Part shown: positions 21,823-36,494 of the stretch, in pieces
How positions within the stretch are numbered: position 1 is the first letter of the stretch
Layout of the letters: each line of letters begins with the position of its first letter
NCBI GenBank assembly: GCA_023079485.1
Contig: CM041101.1
Location: 9,264,501-9,328,500, forward strand
Length of the DNA stretch: 64,000 nt
Direction of reading: 5' to 3'
From: Archilochus colubris
Taxonomy: Eukaryota; Chordata; Aves; Apodiformes; Trochilidae
Program-made: the position numbers and the translations under genes
Notes under the pieces: generated by a model
Told to the model about the DNA's origin: nothing
The model's database searches: none
Seen by the model: only the letters and a program-made list of their open reading frames with translations

Positions 21823-24800
21823 TTTGTTCCGAAAAAAGATTCGGCGTTCCTACGGCGGGGCGGAGGGAGGGAGAGAGAGAAAGAGAGAGGGGAGGGGGGG
21901 GTGTTAAATAAAAATTAAAAAAAAAAATAAATCAGCGCTTCAGCTGCCCCCTCCGCCGCCTCTCCCCGCACCGGGGGGGAGGGGGGATGCGCAGCTCCCC
22001 GTCCCCCGGGAGGTTCGGCGGGGAGAGTTGGTGTCAGCGCCGGGGAGGGCCTGGCCCCGGCCCCCGCTCCGCCAGCCGGGTTGCACTTATTATTTTTAGG
22101 TTGTTTTGGTTCTTTTTATATGTGTGTGTGTGTGTTTTGATTTTTTTTTTTTTTTTGCGGGGGGGGTGGGTGTATTTATCGGTTGGTTTAGGGGTTGTTT
22201 TGTTGTTTTTTGGTTTTGTTTTGTCTTTTTTTTCTTTTTTTTTTTTAATTTTTTTGCGGGGGGCGGTGGAGAGCTCGGCCTGGCCGGGCCGGGGGGGGCA
22301 GCGGGACAAGCGGTGTTTTCAAACGGGGCAGCGGAGCTCGGCCGGGAGAGCCCCCTCCCCGCTCGGGGCTAGTTCTGCAGGAAGGTTTGGCAGCTCCCCC
22401 TTCTTGCTTTTCTCTCTCGGTTTATTTAAATTCATGTCTTTTTTATTATTTTGTTTTAACTCCCTTCTCTCTCTCTCCGCCTCTCCCCCCGGGAGCTCCG
22501 GCAGGGACCCCCGGGTTCTGCCCGTATCGTCCCTGGCTCCAAGCTCTTATCAGCCGGCACGCTTGGGACCCTCTTGCCCTTTTATTTATTTATTTATTTT
22601 ATTTTTGGGGTTTTAAAAATTCTTTCAATTTTTAAAAAAATTTAATTTTCCCTCCTGTTCGTTTTAGTTACATTTTTAAAACCTTATTTCCATCTGGAGT
22701 TTGCCATCGGGTCGGTGACTGAGTCAAGTCCTGGCTTGTAAGGGAAAATGCCTCCTTGCGTCTGGGTTTCGGGAGAAGTGATATTGCAGAGCTCAGTGTT
22801 CAGGGTGGAGGGGGAAGAAAAGTTTTAGTGAAGTAGCCCGGCTCCGAGTCCGGTCCAGGGGGAAGAGAGGGACAAATCCTGCCCCCTCTGTCACTGCTCA
22901 GCACCGTGGCCTGGGGGCTTCCCAGCCGAACAAACCCAGGGGCCAGGGAGAAAATCCCCTGTGGCTTCCTTCCCTGGGATTTAAATCTCTGCTCTCCCTG
23001 TGCTGCTGTGTTGTGTGTCTTGGTTTTTCTTTTGTTTGTTTGTTTGTTTGTAAGAATTGCAGTTTTAGTTGTTCCTTCCTAAGAGCAGGATAAATAAGGA
23101 CCAGCAGAAGGTCCTCAGCTAGCCGGGCTCCATAAGAAGGTTTCCAGGGGAGCTGGGGCAGGGAGACCCTGGCAGGTCCTGTCCCTCCAAACCAGGGGGT
23201 GGTGTGGGTTGATTTTCCTGGAGTTGGTGCTTGGGCTTAAAGCATCTCACCTGCTGTGCCCCTCAGGAAAGGGTCTTGCTTCCAAAGTCCAGCCTGCTCC
23301 TTCTTTTGGGTGCTGGGGATCATGGCAAACACCCCCACCCTAGCAGAAGGGGCCACACAAAAGTGTTTTTTTTTTTTTATCTTTGGGATGGCTGCTATGA
23401 GGTTTCCATTTGCTTTGATGCTCTGGTGGAAGAGAGTCCCAAGCTCTGTTGGAACGGGCAGGATCAGGCCCCTACCTATGGACTTGTGTTTTCTTTCAGC
23501 CCTCAGCTCTCCTGTCAGGCTGTAGATGCTAAATAATACCTTGTGTTATTAGTCATGTTGACTTGGACGGGGGAGGAGAGAGGGGGAGTGTGTGTGTCAC
23601 CTTGCTGCTGGCTCGGGGATGGGTTTTCACACTTGTGCAAATGAAAAACAACTGATTTATCTGCTGGTTTCTGTGGCGGGAGAGGGTGGGTCTTAGCAAC
23701 ACACTCTGCAGCACACCGGCAACATCCAGAGGAAAAACAAGGCAGCCAGCCCAGGATGGGGATGCTGGGGGGGGGGAGGCTGTAACTTTGCATCTCTGGT
23801 TTAGGAGAAAATTTCCAGTGCCTGCAGGAGCTGTGGAGGGTGAATGGTCTGGGTTTGTGTCTGCTCTGTGTCCTGCTGCTAGGGAAGCCACTCTTAAACT
23901 TCATCTGCTGGGCTTTGATCATCCATTCCTGGAATAATCAGCTTGGGTTGCAAGGGTGGTGGGTTCTGCAGGTTTGGGAGGGGGGAGATCTGAGGACAGG
24001 AGGGTGTGTTGAGCCTGAAAGTGTGAACAGTTTGTGAGAGTGAGGGGAGCCTTGAGGAACACAGGGAGAGGATTTCCCAGGGAAGATTGGAGCGTGGTGG
24101 GACCTTGGTGCTTTGCAGAGGTGGGATGGTCCAAAAACTTCCAGGTCCCAACTTTGCAGATGCCAGGGTGTCTTACTAACCCTGCCCCCTGTCATGGTGG
24201 AGAGTTGGCATTTGCAAGCTGCCAGAGGGGAAAAAAATGGCCAAGCTTGTGGAGTTTGTTTCCCTGCACACCAGTACAGGCCTGAGCTGGAGAACAGGAG
24301 CAACTGGGTGCCAAACCCAGGCGCCGTTACTGTGTGGTCCCATCCAAATCTCAGCAGTTTGGCTGTGAGAGGATAACCCAGTGGAGGTTCCTGGCCAAGT
24401 CCTGCCCGTGGTTAGACTCAGATAACCCGACTGATGTCATGGGTGGAAGCTTGGCCAGCGCTGGGCACTTTTAATAGTAGTATCTCCTTTACCTGCTCCT
24501 CTGGGGAGCTGCTGGCAGATGGGAGGCAGAGGCTCCCCATGAGGACAGCACATTCCTGGGCTGGATGCTGTCTCTGTCCTGCTCCCAGGACCACCTGCAG
24601 CCTGCTGGCAGGGGCTGTGGGTGCAGGTATCATCACAGTCCTGGGGGAGACTCAGAAACACCTTGGGGTCCAGCAGATGATGCCTTAGAAGCTGTCAGGC
24701 AGAGGCTGCAGATTCTCCCTCGTTGGGTTTTGAATGATGGGGGATATCTTGCTTTTGTTCCTCTGGAGGGGGGTGGGGGGGGGCTGGGCTGAATCTCCAT

Positions 24801-27800
24801 GAGGAGGAAAATCAAGAAAAAGCTGTCGTGCAAGTGCTTGTGAGGCTGGAGAGATCCACGTGCTGAGAGGTCAAGCTTTGCTCGGAGTCTGATGTGCAAA
24901 CCAGGGAAGTTGGTTCTTCAGGTAGCTGCTTATTCACGAGGCTCTGACCGTCACAATCCTTTTATTGCTTCATTTTCTTTGATGCCTGTTCCCTTAAGAA
25001 GGTCCTGGGGAGCAGAAGTGGGGTGGTGAGCTTGGGGATCCCTCCCTGGGGGCTCAGCTTCAGACAGGGAGCAAACAGTTACTGGGTGTCTGAGGCTGGC
25101 GCTTCCCTCCTGGATCTCAGATCCCTGGGTTGCAACCTTTGTGTTTCCCTCTTCCCACCCCTGTGGCCGTGCCAGGGGCAGCTGCAGCTGCTCAGGATGT
25201 GGGGTGAGAACTGTCCGTGCAGAGCCCGGCTGGGATGGGAACACTTCCGAGGAAAACAGCAAAACAACCCCCATGGCCAGCTGGGGGGGAGCAACCTGGA
25301 GCCTCCTGACTGCCCTGGGTGGGAGGGTGAGCATCCGTGGGACATCTTCATCCCCCTCCCCCCTGGCCTGGCCGTAGGGATGAGCCAGGGTGCAGTGCAA
25401 AAGCCCTTTTTCTGCTTTTAGTTGCAGAAATTTACAGCTGGTTGGGAGATGCAGAGGGAGGAAAGATTTTGAAAGATGCAAGGAAAGTGTCAGGGTATTT
25501 TTGGAGCATCCCTGCAAAGGAGGAGGAATCTTCTGCCTGGCATCTGGAAGCTGCTGGTGGGCTCTGCACCAGAGAGGGGCCTCGGAGGAGCAGGAGAGAA
25601 ACTCCAGCCCTGTCCTGGTCTCCTGAGCTGAAGCCCTGGTGTAGGGCTCGACCTCTCCCAGTTGACATATGCAAAACAAGCTGGGAAGGAATTTTTGCCT
25701 TTTCCAGGATCTGGAGTGTGACAGTTAAATAAATCCTCTGTGGGCCCTTGAATTTACTCCACATTGTCCTGCTGGGTTGGAGGGAGCGTTTGTGTTTCTC
25801 GTACTTAGGGCATTTTATTTATTTAAAAGAGAGCGGGGGAGAAAGCCACAGAATTTTAGTTATTCATTGCAAATATTATTATTGGCATTTTGCTCCCGTT
25901 GAAAAAAAAAATAGTCAAGAGGGGGAATCAAAACATTTCACTGGAAAATACACCCTGGCTTCGTCCCACCCACATCTTGAAGGAGAAAATAAATATTTAT
26001 TAAGAAACGGGTTAAAAACCTTTTTGTTGGAGTATTGTTTGCTGGGAGCAGGGGTGGATTCCCATATGGCAGTGCCCTGCCACCCTCTGGATTTTTTATT
26101 TTGTAGGGTTTTTAATATTTTTTTTTATTTTTTTTATTTTTTTTGCAGAGTGGTTAAGAACACAAACAAACAGCAGAGCTGAGGGTGCTGTGGGGCAGTG
26201 GCTTGGAATGTGCTTTGGGTCCTCTCTCTCCCACAGGCTGCTCCTTCCTCTGAGCATCCCCTATGGTGCATTTTGGGGATGGAGTGTGTGTGTGTGGGGG
26301 GTGTCTGTGTGTGACCAGGGTGTTCCCCCCAGGCTCCCAGCAGCCTGGAATCCCCAAATCATTCTTGCTATAAATATCCCATGACCCTGCTGTGGGAGGG
26401 GGTGAGATGTGGTGGCTCTTGAGGAGGAGTTTAACCAAGGGTGGCAGGGATGGAGCGGGGATGCCGAGGGGGTCCCTGACCCCCAGTGGGCTCCTTTCTG
26501 CTGAGCTGGTGGTAACCAAAGGCAGGGACACCAAAAGCTGGCAAAGTGCTGGGTATTACAGGCAGCTCCGTAACCTAATTGGGCTCTAATTAATCCTGCT
26601 CTCTGGCTCTGATCCCCAGCACATCTCCCCGTCATCACCTCCCGTGGCGGGTGAAGGATCTGGGTCTCTCCTCCCTCTGGCCAGTGATGGAAGGGGATGC
26701 TCAGCAGATCCTGCTCCTGGAGCAGGATCCAACCCAACACTTCCCTAATCATTTCCTAAAAGGCCCAGGTGGGCTCTCAAAGTCAGCGTGGCTCCAAAGC
26801 ACCAGGGGAGGCAGCCTGGGTGGTTTTATTTTAATTGATTTTGTCAGGAGTTGCTGTATTTTATTACATTTAAAGACTAGACTCTGAAATAACTTTGAAC
26901 GTTTGACACGCACACAAAAAAAGGAGCTTTCTGACATTTTCCTCTTTGCTTGTCTTTTTATTTTCTTTCTCCCCTCTCCTCCTCCTCCTCAAAGGGAAAG
27001 CGTGTGCCTGGAGGGAGGACAGCGGAGGAGGGAGGAGTGGTTGTGTCTCTCCAAAGGCTGCTCCAACATCAAGGCAGCTCAGAGCAGACGAAATAATATT
27101 GCAAATAAGGATTCCAAAAAAAAAAAAAAAACCACAACAAAAAACCCACCAAAAAACCCAAAACCCAGGAAAAAAAAAACCCTCCAGAAGGATCCCCACA
27201 CATGCCAGCCAGCTCAAACTGCTCAGAGATTTTTCAGACAGAAGCAATTTAGCTTGGGAAAATGCTCTATTGTTGAGATGGAAACTGGCTGTGAGAACTT
27301 GCCTTTTCTGACAACATTTTGCTTAGAAAAAGCAAAGCAAAGTCAGGGAAACAACCTGAGTTTTTATTTAGAGAAGACAGAGCGTTTCAAAATGGAGGGT
27401 GTTTTCTGAGATAAACAGGGAACAATTCCTTTGCAAGGAAAGGAAGAAAAGGTTCAATTTAAGCCCAAATGCAGGTCTTCCCCTTTGAAATTTTGTTTAA
27501 CATGGAGTTAAAAAATAATCCTGTTCAAACAGACCGTTGTAAGCATAAAATGGTTGATGGTTTGGGGGTGGTTTTCTTGTTTGGTTTTTCTTTTTTTTTT
27601 TTCTTTCTTTCTTCTTTTCTTCCTTTTATTGTGATCTCCAGTAAAAGTTTCAGGGTTGCACTTTGGGGCTGTGATCCTGATGGTTGTGCCAGCACATGGA
27701 GAGAGGATGGATCTTCCCTTGGAAACTCAGCAGTCTGCCCAGATGAGACATGAGACAGATGCAGGGTGGGAAACTGAGGCACACGGCGTGTCTGAGCCCC

Positions 27801-29005
27801 GGAAAAGCTGGGAAGAGGGCCTGGAGCAAGGGTGTGGGGTGGTGGTGGTGAAACCTCAGCTGGGACGGTGGCTTCCAACCCCGCCGAGCAGATCTGTCTG
27901 GGATCTGAGCTCCCCGGGGAGTCTGAGGGTCCCTGCTCTTGGTAGCCAAAAAAAAACCAAACAAAAAAACCCCAATCCCAAAGCTTCCAAGCTTTTTTTT
28001 TTTTTTTTTTTTTTGGCCTGGGAGCAAAGAAAAACTCACAGATGGGGTTTGTGTGCAAGCCAGGTGCTGCCAAAGCAGAGGGCAAGGAAGAAACACCCTA
28101 AATATTTGTTTTATTAAGCATCAGAAATCTGTTTCCCATCCCCTCTCTGGTGGTTCCTCTTGCCAGGGGCATCACTCCTTCTTTCAAGGCCTGGGAAATG
28201 ATTGTTTTTAGGTTAAGCTCTTGGTTTCGGTGGGTCCTGGCTGGGGGTTGGTGGTGTGTTTGGGTTTGGGTTTTGAGCTGAGCTGTAATTCTTTCCCCGG
28301 GTTGCGTCGGATGTGAGATCACTGCAGAGAGGAGAGATAAAAGGTGCAATACTGGTATTTGTGACCAATAAAATGGTAATGGCATTCCCATCTGGTTGGT
28401 GCTTTTGATGGGCTTCTCTTTTGTGGAGTTTTGGCTTCTTCAGCTTTTGCAGACTTAAAAAAAAAAAAAACCACAACAAATAAAAAACAAACAAAAAAAC
28501 AAACATAAAAAGCGATTAAAAAAAAAAAACCCAAACCAAAACTAAGTGGATGGGGGAGCTGAGGGCAGGTGTGGAGCCCCCCGAGGTTTTCTGCCCCCTC
28601 ATCCCAGGGAACAGATCCAGGAGTGGGTGAGGGAGGGATGCTCAGTTTGGTTTCAGCTGTCTGAGCCTGCAAAGACAGAAACATTTGATTATTGTTTCTC
28701 CATTTTTGACCCTGGAGTAAGTGCTGGGAAGTTTGGTTTGTTTTTTTTTTTTTTCAAATGTTTGTTTGTTTGTTTGTTTGCTTTGAGGTTGTTTTTTTGG
28801 GGTTTTATTTCTTTCTTTCTAATTACTTATTTAATTATTTTGCTGTGAACTCTGTGGGCTGCCACAAGACAATTTTCTTGTGGGCAGCATGTCTCCTGTG
28901 TGCCCATTCCCGAGTGGAAATGTAGCAATGTCAGGAGTGAAGCAAGAGAGGAAGGAGAAGCCCGGGAGCTGTGGAGGTGACGAAGTGGGGAGATGGGGTT
29001 GGTTT

Positions 29006-29032
29006 GGGATGGGATGGGATGGGATGGGATGG
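29006..29032. repeat. (GGGAT)5 microsatellite
   Basis: Five perfect GGGAT units plus GG. On the + strand it provides regularly spaced G3 runs. Confidence 0.9.
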
Positions 29033-29905
29033 CGGAGGTTGGTGAGACAGTGAGCAATGGCAGAGGCACGAAGAGAGGAGCTGGGTCAGGACCAGAGCCA
29101 GGGGCATGGCATGGAGCTGGAGGAGCTGTCTGGGTTCAGCCATCACCAAGGGATGGGTGACAGCAGTGCCAGTGCTGCTGCTTCTCTGCCCTGCACCCTG
29201 GGGAGCAGCAGCTCATCCCTGGGGACCCATGGATGGGTGGGTGCTCTTGCAAAAAGGGAGAAAAAAGAAAGCAGAAAGACCTCTTTTCCTCACCCATCCA
29301 TCCTTGCCTGACTGTGCTGAAGCATCTTGTGTGCCCATGCCTCTCGCTGCCCCCAGCACCTCTTTTCTCTGTCTTTTTTTTTTTATAAGAGGAGGCATTT
29401 TTATCAGGGCTGGGAAGCTGTGGGCTCTGCCTGATGTGGAGGAGCTGTGGCCTCCAGCAGAACCTGGTGGTGGCAGATAAGGACCTATCTGCAGCAGGTT
29501 GTGCTGGGGATGCTCACTGGTGCTGGGGCAGGGGAGATGCACAGTCCCAGGTTGCTTGGCATCAGCACTGGGGGTGCTCCTGGACACCCCCTTACACCCC
29601 ACACCTTTACACCCTTACACCTGCTGTGGGGTGCTGGAGGGGGAGGCTCAGTGGGGCGACCAGGGGGGCTCCTATGTGGCCACCCAAACTCTGCTAAGGA
29701 CCTGGCAGCTTTAGCAAGGTGCAGAGGGCTGGCTTGGATCTCTGCACCTGCATGGCCAGCCCTCCCTTTTGACCTGCACTTGTTCAAGTGTGACTTGCAA
29801 TTGATCATAAAAATCTGGTGTGATTCACAGTGCTTCTGCCCTCCAGCCTGCCGGGCTCCCTCTCTCCACTTTCTCTTAGCGTGAGAGAGCAAATTGCCCT
29901 CCAGT

Positions 29906-29934
29906 TCCTCCTCCTCCTCCTCCTCCTCCTCTCC
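29906..29934. repeat. (CTC)n microsatellite
   Basis: About nine CTC units in an uninterrupted pyrimidine stretch. It is non-coding within intron 1. Confidence 0.9.
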
Positions 29935-32900
29935 CTTAATATGGAAGCCGTTGCTTTCTGGGTCTGCTCCCCCCCCACCCCCCGTATTCACTCCTTGAAT
30001 TACAGTACATTAGAGATGGTGGCTTAGCATTTTAATTTAATTTTCTTTCTCTCTGTTTTTGTTTTTTCCCTTTATTTTTCTTATTTTATTACGAAAACCC
30101 ATTTCAGTGCCAGCTCCCACGTGTCGGGCTGGGGAGGGAGAGAGGGAGGTGCAGCTCCCTGCTCCATCCCAGCACAGACCCCGCGTGCGTGCGTGTGGCT
30201 CACAGACAGTGAAATTGCACCCTAGAGTTATAAAGCAATTGTCTAGCTCAGCAGCAGAATGAGCATGAAATGGTGCAGAAAGCAACTAAATAAAATTGGG
30301 TAAGGCAGATGCATGAAAATAATGACGTCTCCATAGCGTCGCCAGGCACGCTCGCTCCTTCTCGTGCAGGCAGATAAACTTTTAGAACAGACTTTGCATT
30401 TATTTGCTCAGGGAACTCTTCTGAGATGGAGATGTGTGTTAGTGTGGTTGGGAGCCCCTCTCCTGGCTTTTTGGGGCTGTCCTGTCGTGCCTCGCTGCTC
30501 CTCTGCTCCTTGCCTCCCCTCCCACTCTCCCCCCTCTCCTTTTTTTTTTTTTTTTTCCCCCTTTCTTTATTTTTCCAGGCAGGATTTTTATGCTCAGTCA
30601 AACACCAAAACGATAACCTTTGCAACTTCATTTCCCTCTGGCTGCAGCTGCTGTGCTGGGCTGGGGGGTGGCTGTGAGCGGGTGGCTCTCGGGGGTGACC
30701 TGCCATGCCTCCTGCATGTTGGATGAAGTGACACTTTTTGGACCCGTGCTTGCTTTCAGGTTTTCTATTCCATTTTATTTTATTTTTCTCCTCCCTGGAT
30801 GGTGGGGGCTGTAAGGACAGGACTGTGTGGAGGTTTAGGGTGGTGGGTGCACTGCCTGTGTCCCTGGATCCCCCCTCCCTGGGGGGATGGCTGGTGTCAC
30901 CAGGGCCACCCGCTCCCTCCTTCCTATCTATGGCTGCACAGGTTAAAACCGACCCAAACTGGGGGCTTGGGGACTTAACTGGACCTGTTCCTCACTGGTG
31001 GTTCCCCAGGCCTTCTCCCTGCTCCAGCACTGCCCTGGGTAGAGGCACATTCCCACCAGCTGCTCCCGGGAAGCCGATGCATTTCCCAATGTTTTGCTCC
31101 TCTTGTGCTGGAATCCCTGCTAAGTTGGGAGCAAGCTGCTAATCTTCCCACCCAAATGGCCTTTTAGGTGACCTTATGGCTGTGTCCCTGCCATCCTCAT
31201 CCCCTACTGCCCCCCATGGCATCCCCCGGGCACTGGTCCATGTGCTCATGGAGCTGGGGATGCCCTTTCTCTTTGGGATGCTGCCTGCTGCATCCTGCCT
31301 GAGCCACTTTGGGTGGGTGGCAGCATTTGGGCTCCTCCAGCCTCCCCTCTTCTGCTGCTCCCCTGTCTGGAGAGCTCAAGACTGAGCTGGATGTGGATCC
31401 TTTTCCTCTCTGCAGGGAAAAATTTTAAGTCCATCCCTTTGTGCTGCTGGATCCTGGGGCTCGCTGCCCGGCGCCTTTGCAGCAAAACCTCAATCTCTGC
31501 TTTTCCTTTGCTGGGATGTGTCCCTGGGCTCCCAGATTTGCTGCTCCAGTGCTTTCCCTGCTGCCTCCCCATCTCATGCAGACCAGCACGGGTCCCAGGG
31601 GTGCTTTGGAGCTGTGTGTTGGCTGCCCAGGCCCCAAGGCAGAGCGGGACACGGGCACCTTCCCTTCCTCACTGCCTGCAAAAAAAACCAGCTCCTCTAG
31701 AGAAGGGCAGAGAATCCCTACAGGGATTGCTCCAGCTCTGGGCAGATGGATGCTGAGGTCCCTGCCAATTTGGTTGCTGGTGTGGAGCCACAGCACCGGA
31801 GTGGAGAGCAGGGAACTGCACACATGCAAAAATCAGTGTGAAGGCATAAATCAGGCTGAGAGAGAAAGGTTAAAGAAATCCAGAGGAAGCGTAGTGATGT
31901 GCGTGATAGAAAGGGGTTTCCTGTACCTCCACGGGCCACCCAGGCTCCCTTCCTGTCAGGGTAAACCTGCTGAAGCTGAAACTTTCCGCACCCCTAAGCA
32001 AATCGTGAGCTGCTGGATAGGCACGTTGTGAGCAGGCTGTGCCAGCCACGGTGTTAATGCTTTCTGCTTTACAGTCTGCCCTCCCCAAGCCTTCCCTGTG
32101 GTATTTATAGGATGCCCGGGCAGCTCCTATAAAAACCTGGGGGGCACCTCAGCTGCTGGATCCTGTGGTAGGGAGCAGGAGCAGGGGTGCAGGAGGGATG
32201 TGGTGACCTGAGAGCTGGGCTGCTGCCCTAAAGCCCCATCCTCACTTCTGCTGGGCTGGGTTTCTGTATTTGGAGCTGTGCTGTGTACCCTGCCCTCTGC
32301 ACCAGGGACATCAGGAGGTGGCTCTGGGAAGAGTTAAGGCTTCTGGGACTGTCACCTGCAGGCCTCCATTGAAACGTTTAGGAAGGCTTAGCCTTGCTCC
32401 CTGCTGCAGATAGCCAGCTGATACCCATTGTTTGCAAATGTTGGGAGACTTTATCCAAACAGGGGTTCAGGGTTGGGGCTGGAGGAGGAATCCCAGATGC
32501 TCTAGGAGATGGGGGGTGTTTCTGCTGTGGGGGTTACTGCTCCCCAGGGACTTGCTCCTGATACCTTAGCAAGGCAGCACCTTGAATTACACCTTGCCAG
32601 TCAGGTTCTTGTCTTCTTATAAGCTTGAGAGACAAAGATTTAGCTCTTAGGGTTTTGGTTTTTTTTTTCCCTGGGTTTGGAATTGTACTTTAGTAGCAGT
32701 GCTGCTGTGCCCTGCAGCTCCAGGGCTTTGGTGCTCCCTGCAGCTCTGCCTCGGGGTTTCACCTCCTCCTCCTGGGTGAAAAAGCCAAGCAGTTTCGTGC
32801 CTCACCTGTGGGGCAGGTTTAGGCTATGGAAATCAGAGGCCATGGGTCACTGCTGGCTTTGTTTGGCTCTGTGCTGGGTTTTTTCATCTCCCTTTGTTTT

Positions 32901-35900
32901 TCCTCCTCCGTTGCCGAGGGGTGATGGGCACTGCTCCCCACGGGTGTTGTGCCACGGGAGCCAAGGTTGGGAGGGCATAGAAAACCACGTATGGCTTCTC
33001 CAGCAAGGTTTCAGGGCCTCTAGGTGTGTGCAGGAGCTGTTGCAGGGCAGGGATTTTTGCAGCAAGCCCTGGGTGCCCATCTAAAGCCCCAAAGCTACAC
33101 AACTGGGGAGGAAGCTGCACTGCTCCCTGCGCCTTCCCAAAACCCAGAGCAGGGGATGCAGGGCTGAACCAGGCATCCTTCCAGGTCTCTTTCTTGGAAT
33201 GGTGGCATTTGCCCCCCTGCATAATGCCCTGGCTGCCTGGTGCAGCTCAGTCTCACCCTGGGAGGGGCAGCCAGACTTGAGGGAGCCCCAGAAGATGTTT
33301 TTTGGGGATGCAGGAGCAGGTGGTATGGCTGTGGTGTAGAGGATGAAACTCATCCTGGTTAATCCCCCAGAGCAGAGGGGTGCTCCCAGTCCTGCCCAAA
33401 ATGAGGGCACCCCAAACCAACCCTTTGGAGGGAGGAAAGAGCATGTCATGGATGTAACAGCAGCATGTTGGGATGGAAAAGTGCCTGCACCTGGTAGAGG
33501 TCCAGGTTGGGGTCCCCACTGCCCACGAGTGGGTGGGAAGGGGCCTGTGGGGTGAGAGCAGCCAGTCCTGCCAGTTTCTCCCTGGGCCAGGGACTCCCCG
33601 AGCCTTTGTGGGGCTGACCCTGGGTCTCTAGGCCACCCATTCCCCAGATGTCCTTGTGAATGTCACCCCATGTCCCTTGGCTCCCAGCTGGGTGATGCTG
33701 TTCCTTGGCTGGTCCTGGTGGCTTGATGGCAAAGCTTTGGGAGCAGAGCCTCAGAGAGGCATATGGGAATAAAAGCTTGCTGTGAATGGGAAGGGAAGGG
33801 AAAAGCAGTGAGCTCCCTGAATGCACTTTTGCAATAAGGTAGAAGTGACCCTACAAAAAAAGAACCAACCCAACCCCAGTGCACTGGGCTGTCCCTGTAA
33901 TTGGCAGTGTGGAAATCATGGGCACATGAGGGCTTGCAAAGGAATGATTTAATCCCCAGTCTGATTTCCAAAGCTCAGGAAATGAACCTCCCAGCACTGC
34001 CCAGCCCCACACCGGGGTTGGGGTGGGGGTCACAGGTGACCCCTCAGCAGAGGAGCTTTTGTCAGGGTGGTTGGGCTGGGGTGGGATCAGCAGCTCAGCA
34101 TTCATTTCATCCAACGGGGTCAAGATCACATCAGCTTAAGGACTGGGATTGACCCTCAGTGATTTGCTGACTTCATTATTAAGATGTTGATGTGGCTGGG
34201 GAGAGGGAGCTGCTGCTTTGTGTGGTGGGATGGGGCAGGGCTGCCACTGTTTCCAAATTCTTGGTGTGTCTTTTGCTGGGAAAAAGGTGAAATGCTGAAT
34301 GTACCTTTAGGAGAAGGACTTTCCATCCCAGCTCTTGGGCCCTGTCGGTAGCTGCAGAAGTGGAATGTTATAAGAAGCTATTCATCATTGCAATTATTTT
34401 ATTAAGAGTACACAGTGTGCTTGGGAGCTGGAGGAGATGGAGCTTTGGGATGTTTTCAGCATTATAAATATGGGTTGATTACATCACCCGGCTTTTAAAA
34501 AATGGTATGTGAAGTCCTGGGGAAAGAGGATTTGCAGACAACCTTGGAGAGGAGAGCTGGGTGCCTGTTCTCAGCAGCCAGAGCAGTGCAGATTCTGCTT
34601 CTGCATCTCCCATGGGACCAACAGGCAGAGACATCTCTGGGCTCTGTCTGCCCCTGCACCAAATCCCTGGGGCAGGGATGAAATGAGTTCCTTGGGGGCA
34701 GCCAAATCCTGATCCACCCAAGAGGTGGGTCAGCTTCCACATGGAGACACAGAGCTCACCACTGCTCCTCACCAAACATCCCTTATATAACCTGACACTC
34801 CTGAAAACCAAAATGCTGCTCCAGGACCTGTTTTTGTAGTTTTCTGTCCCATGTGAAGCCCCAGGTGCTTTGTAGGGTCTGCCCACCCTGTCCTGCTGTG
34901 GTGGGGCAGGAGGTGGCGGGTCCCATGGAGAGCTGGCACCTCCTCCTGCCTTATCACAGGGGCTAAAGTCCATGATGGGAAAATGCCCAGTGGACTTTTA
35001 ACTGGAGTCCTCAGCCCAGCTTACAACCCTTTTAACTCTTTAGTGGGCATCTCCACTGGAAAGCAGAGAGAGAATCAGGGAGAGGGGCCCTGTGGTGAGG
35101 GCTCAGCTGTGGCCGTGCCAGGGGGGTGATGGGGACCGTGCTGGGGTTATCACTGCTCATGTCCTCCTCTCTGCTGGCTTTATTGCCAGACCCTCAGCTC
35201 CTGGTCCAGCTGTGCCATGTGGGCTGAGACCCCCCTCTATCCCCCAAATCCCAGCTGTGGGCATGTAGGGGCTGCAGCAGGGTCATGGGACACATTGGGG
35301 GCCCTGCCCTCCTCCCTTTGCTCTCCCTCCTGCTGGGTGGTTTGAAAAGATGGGAAGTGGGGAGGGGGTGGGCATGGCTCTGCAGCATCCATATCAATGG
35401 GATGCTGCATCTGAAGGTTCTCAGGAGAATTGGCTGCTCCTTTTTCTTTTGCTGGCCCATAGGATGCCTTTGCCTCCTGCTTCAGAGGCACCTTGCTGTC
35501 CTGAGGTGGGGTTTTTATTCCAGCATCTTCATCCTTATTCCTCTTGCCCTTTGCTTTTGTTTTGTGGATTTATTTTTTTGTTTGTTTGTTTCCTGCAAGC
35601 TGTGAATCTGGGTGGGTCTGAAGAACCCAAGCAGGTCCCTGGTGCCAACCCAGGGCTGAAGCAGTGCCTGGAAGAGCTGGGCTTTCCCATGACTCCAGCA
35701 ACACCAACCATCTGCATTCCCTGTGTCCCAGGGCCATGGATCCATCTGCAGCAGGGACAAGGGAGTGCTTTGGAAGAGAGAAATTCATGGAAGCAGGGGC
35801 AGGGCAGGATTCATGCCATGGGATGGCATCTCTGGCAGTCCCTGGAGGCTGCGTCCTTGGTGGAAGTGATTCCCGGGTGAGAAATTCCCACTGTGGAAGT

Positions 35901-36494
35901 TTTTATTACCAGGCAGGGCTAGGTTTGTTTTGTTTATCATCCGTTTACTTGGCTTTGGAGGCATGCCCAGATTTCTCCAATTTTGTGTGTGTGGATGTGT
36001 GATTTATTAGGATTCAGGGTTTTTTTTTGTTGGGTTGTTTTTTTTTTTTGGTTTTTTCTTCTGGTTTAATTTCACTTCCTCAAACTGACAGGCTGTTTGA
36101 AGAAACTTCTTTTGGATGATTTCCTCTATAGTTTTACAGAGATGCCTAAAAATAAAGAGAAAATGTTACAGCATGGTTGGCAATTAAAAAAGAACACCAA
36201 AAACCACCCAGTCTGCTGCTGGTGCAAGAAACCCCAGCCCTGGTTTTGGTAACTGAGTTCAGAGGGTGAAAAAAATAAAAAATTATTTCACTTTTGGGTA
36301 TTTAGAGCTTTTGAAAGCACTTCAGGGATTTCAGTGGCTTTCCTGGTGTCACTGGAGAGGTGGTTGTGCCATGGTCCTGTGCACACTTTGGGGTGTTCCT
36401 TGCTTTCTGCAGGCAAGTGGGGCATTAAAAAAGCTGTGTGTGTGTCTAAAGATTTGCCAGCTCCAAGCTTTGGTTTCCTCTCTTTGGCTCCTTT

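Larger units (their letters stand above)
21340..22560. other. RXRA: CpG island of the RXRA promoter and exon 1
   Basis: CpG density rises abruptly from near zero in the pyrimidine tract to very high at about 21345-21570. It stays elevated through about 22560, interrupted by T-rich segments (21600-21660, 22140-22260). The island spans the promoter, presumed 5' UTR, first coding exon and start of intron 1, as expected for a broadly expressed nuclear receptor gene. Boundaries are by eye. Confidence 0.85.
22561..36494. other. Intron 1, proximal part
   Basis: GC-rich, CpG-poor intronic DNA with many T and A tracts. Examples are a (TTTG)n stretch near 23030-23050, A-rich 27115-27180, T22 at 27993-28014, A-rich 28457-28540 and (TTTG)n near 28755-28780. 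An AT-richer segment near 29935-30060 and 30225-30420 could be regulatory. No nested gene is recognised. Confidence 0.5.
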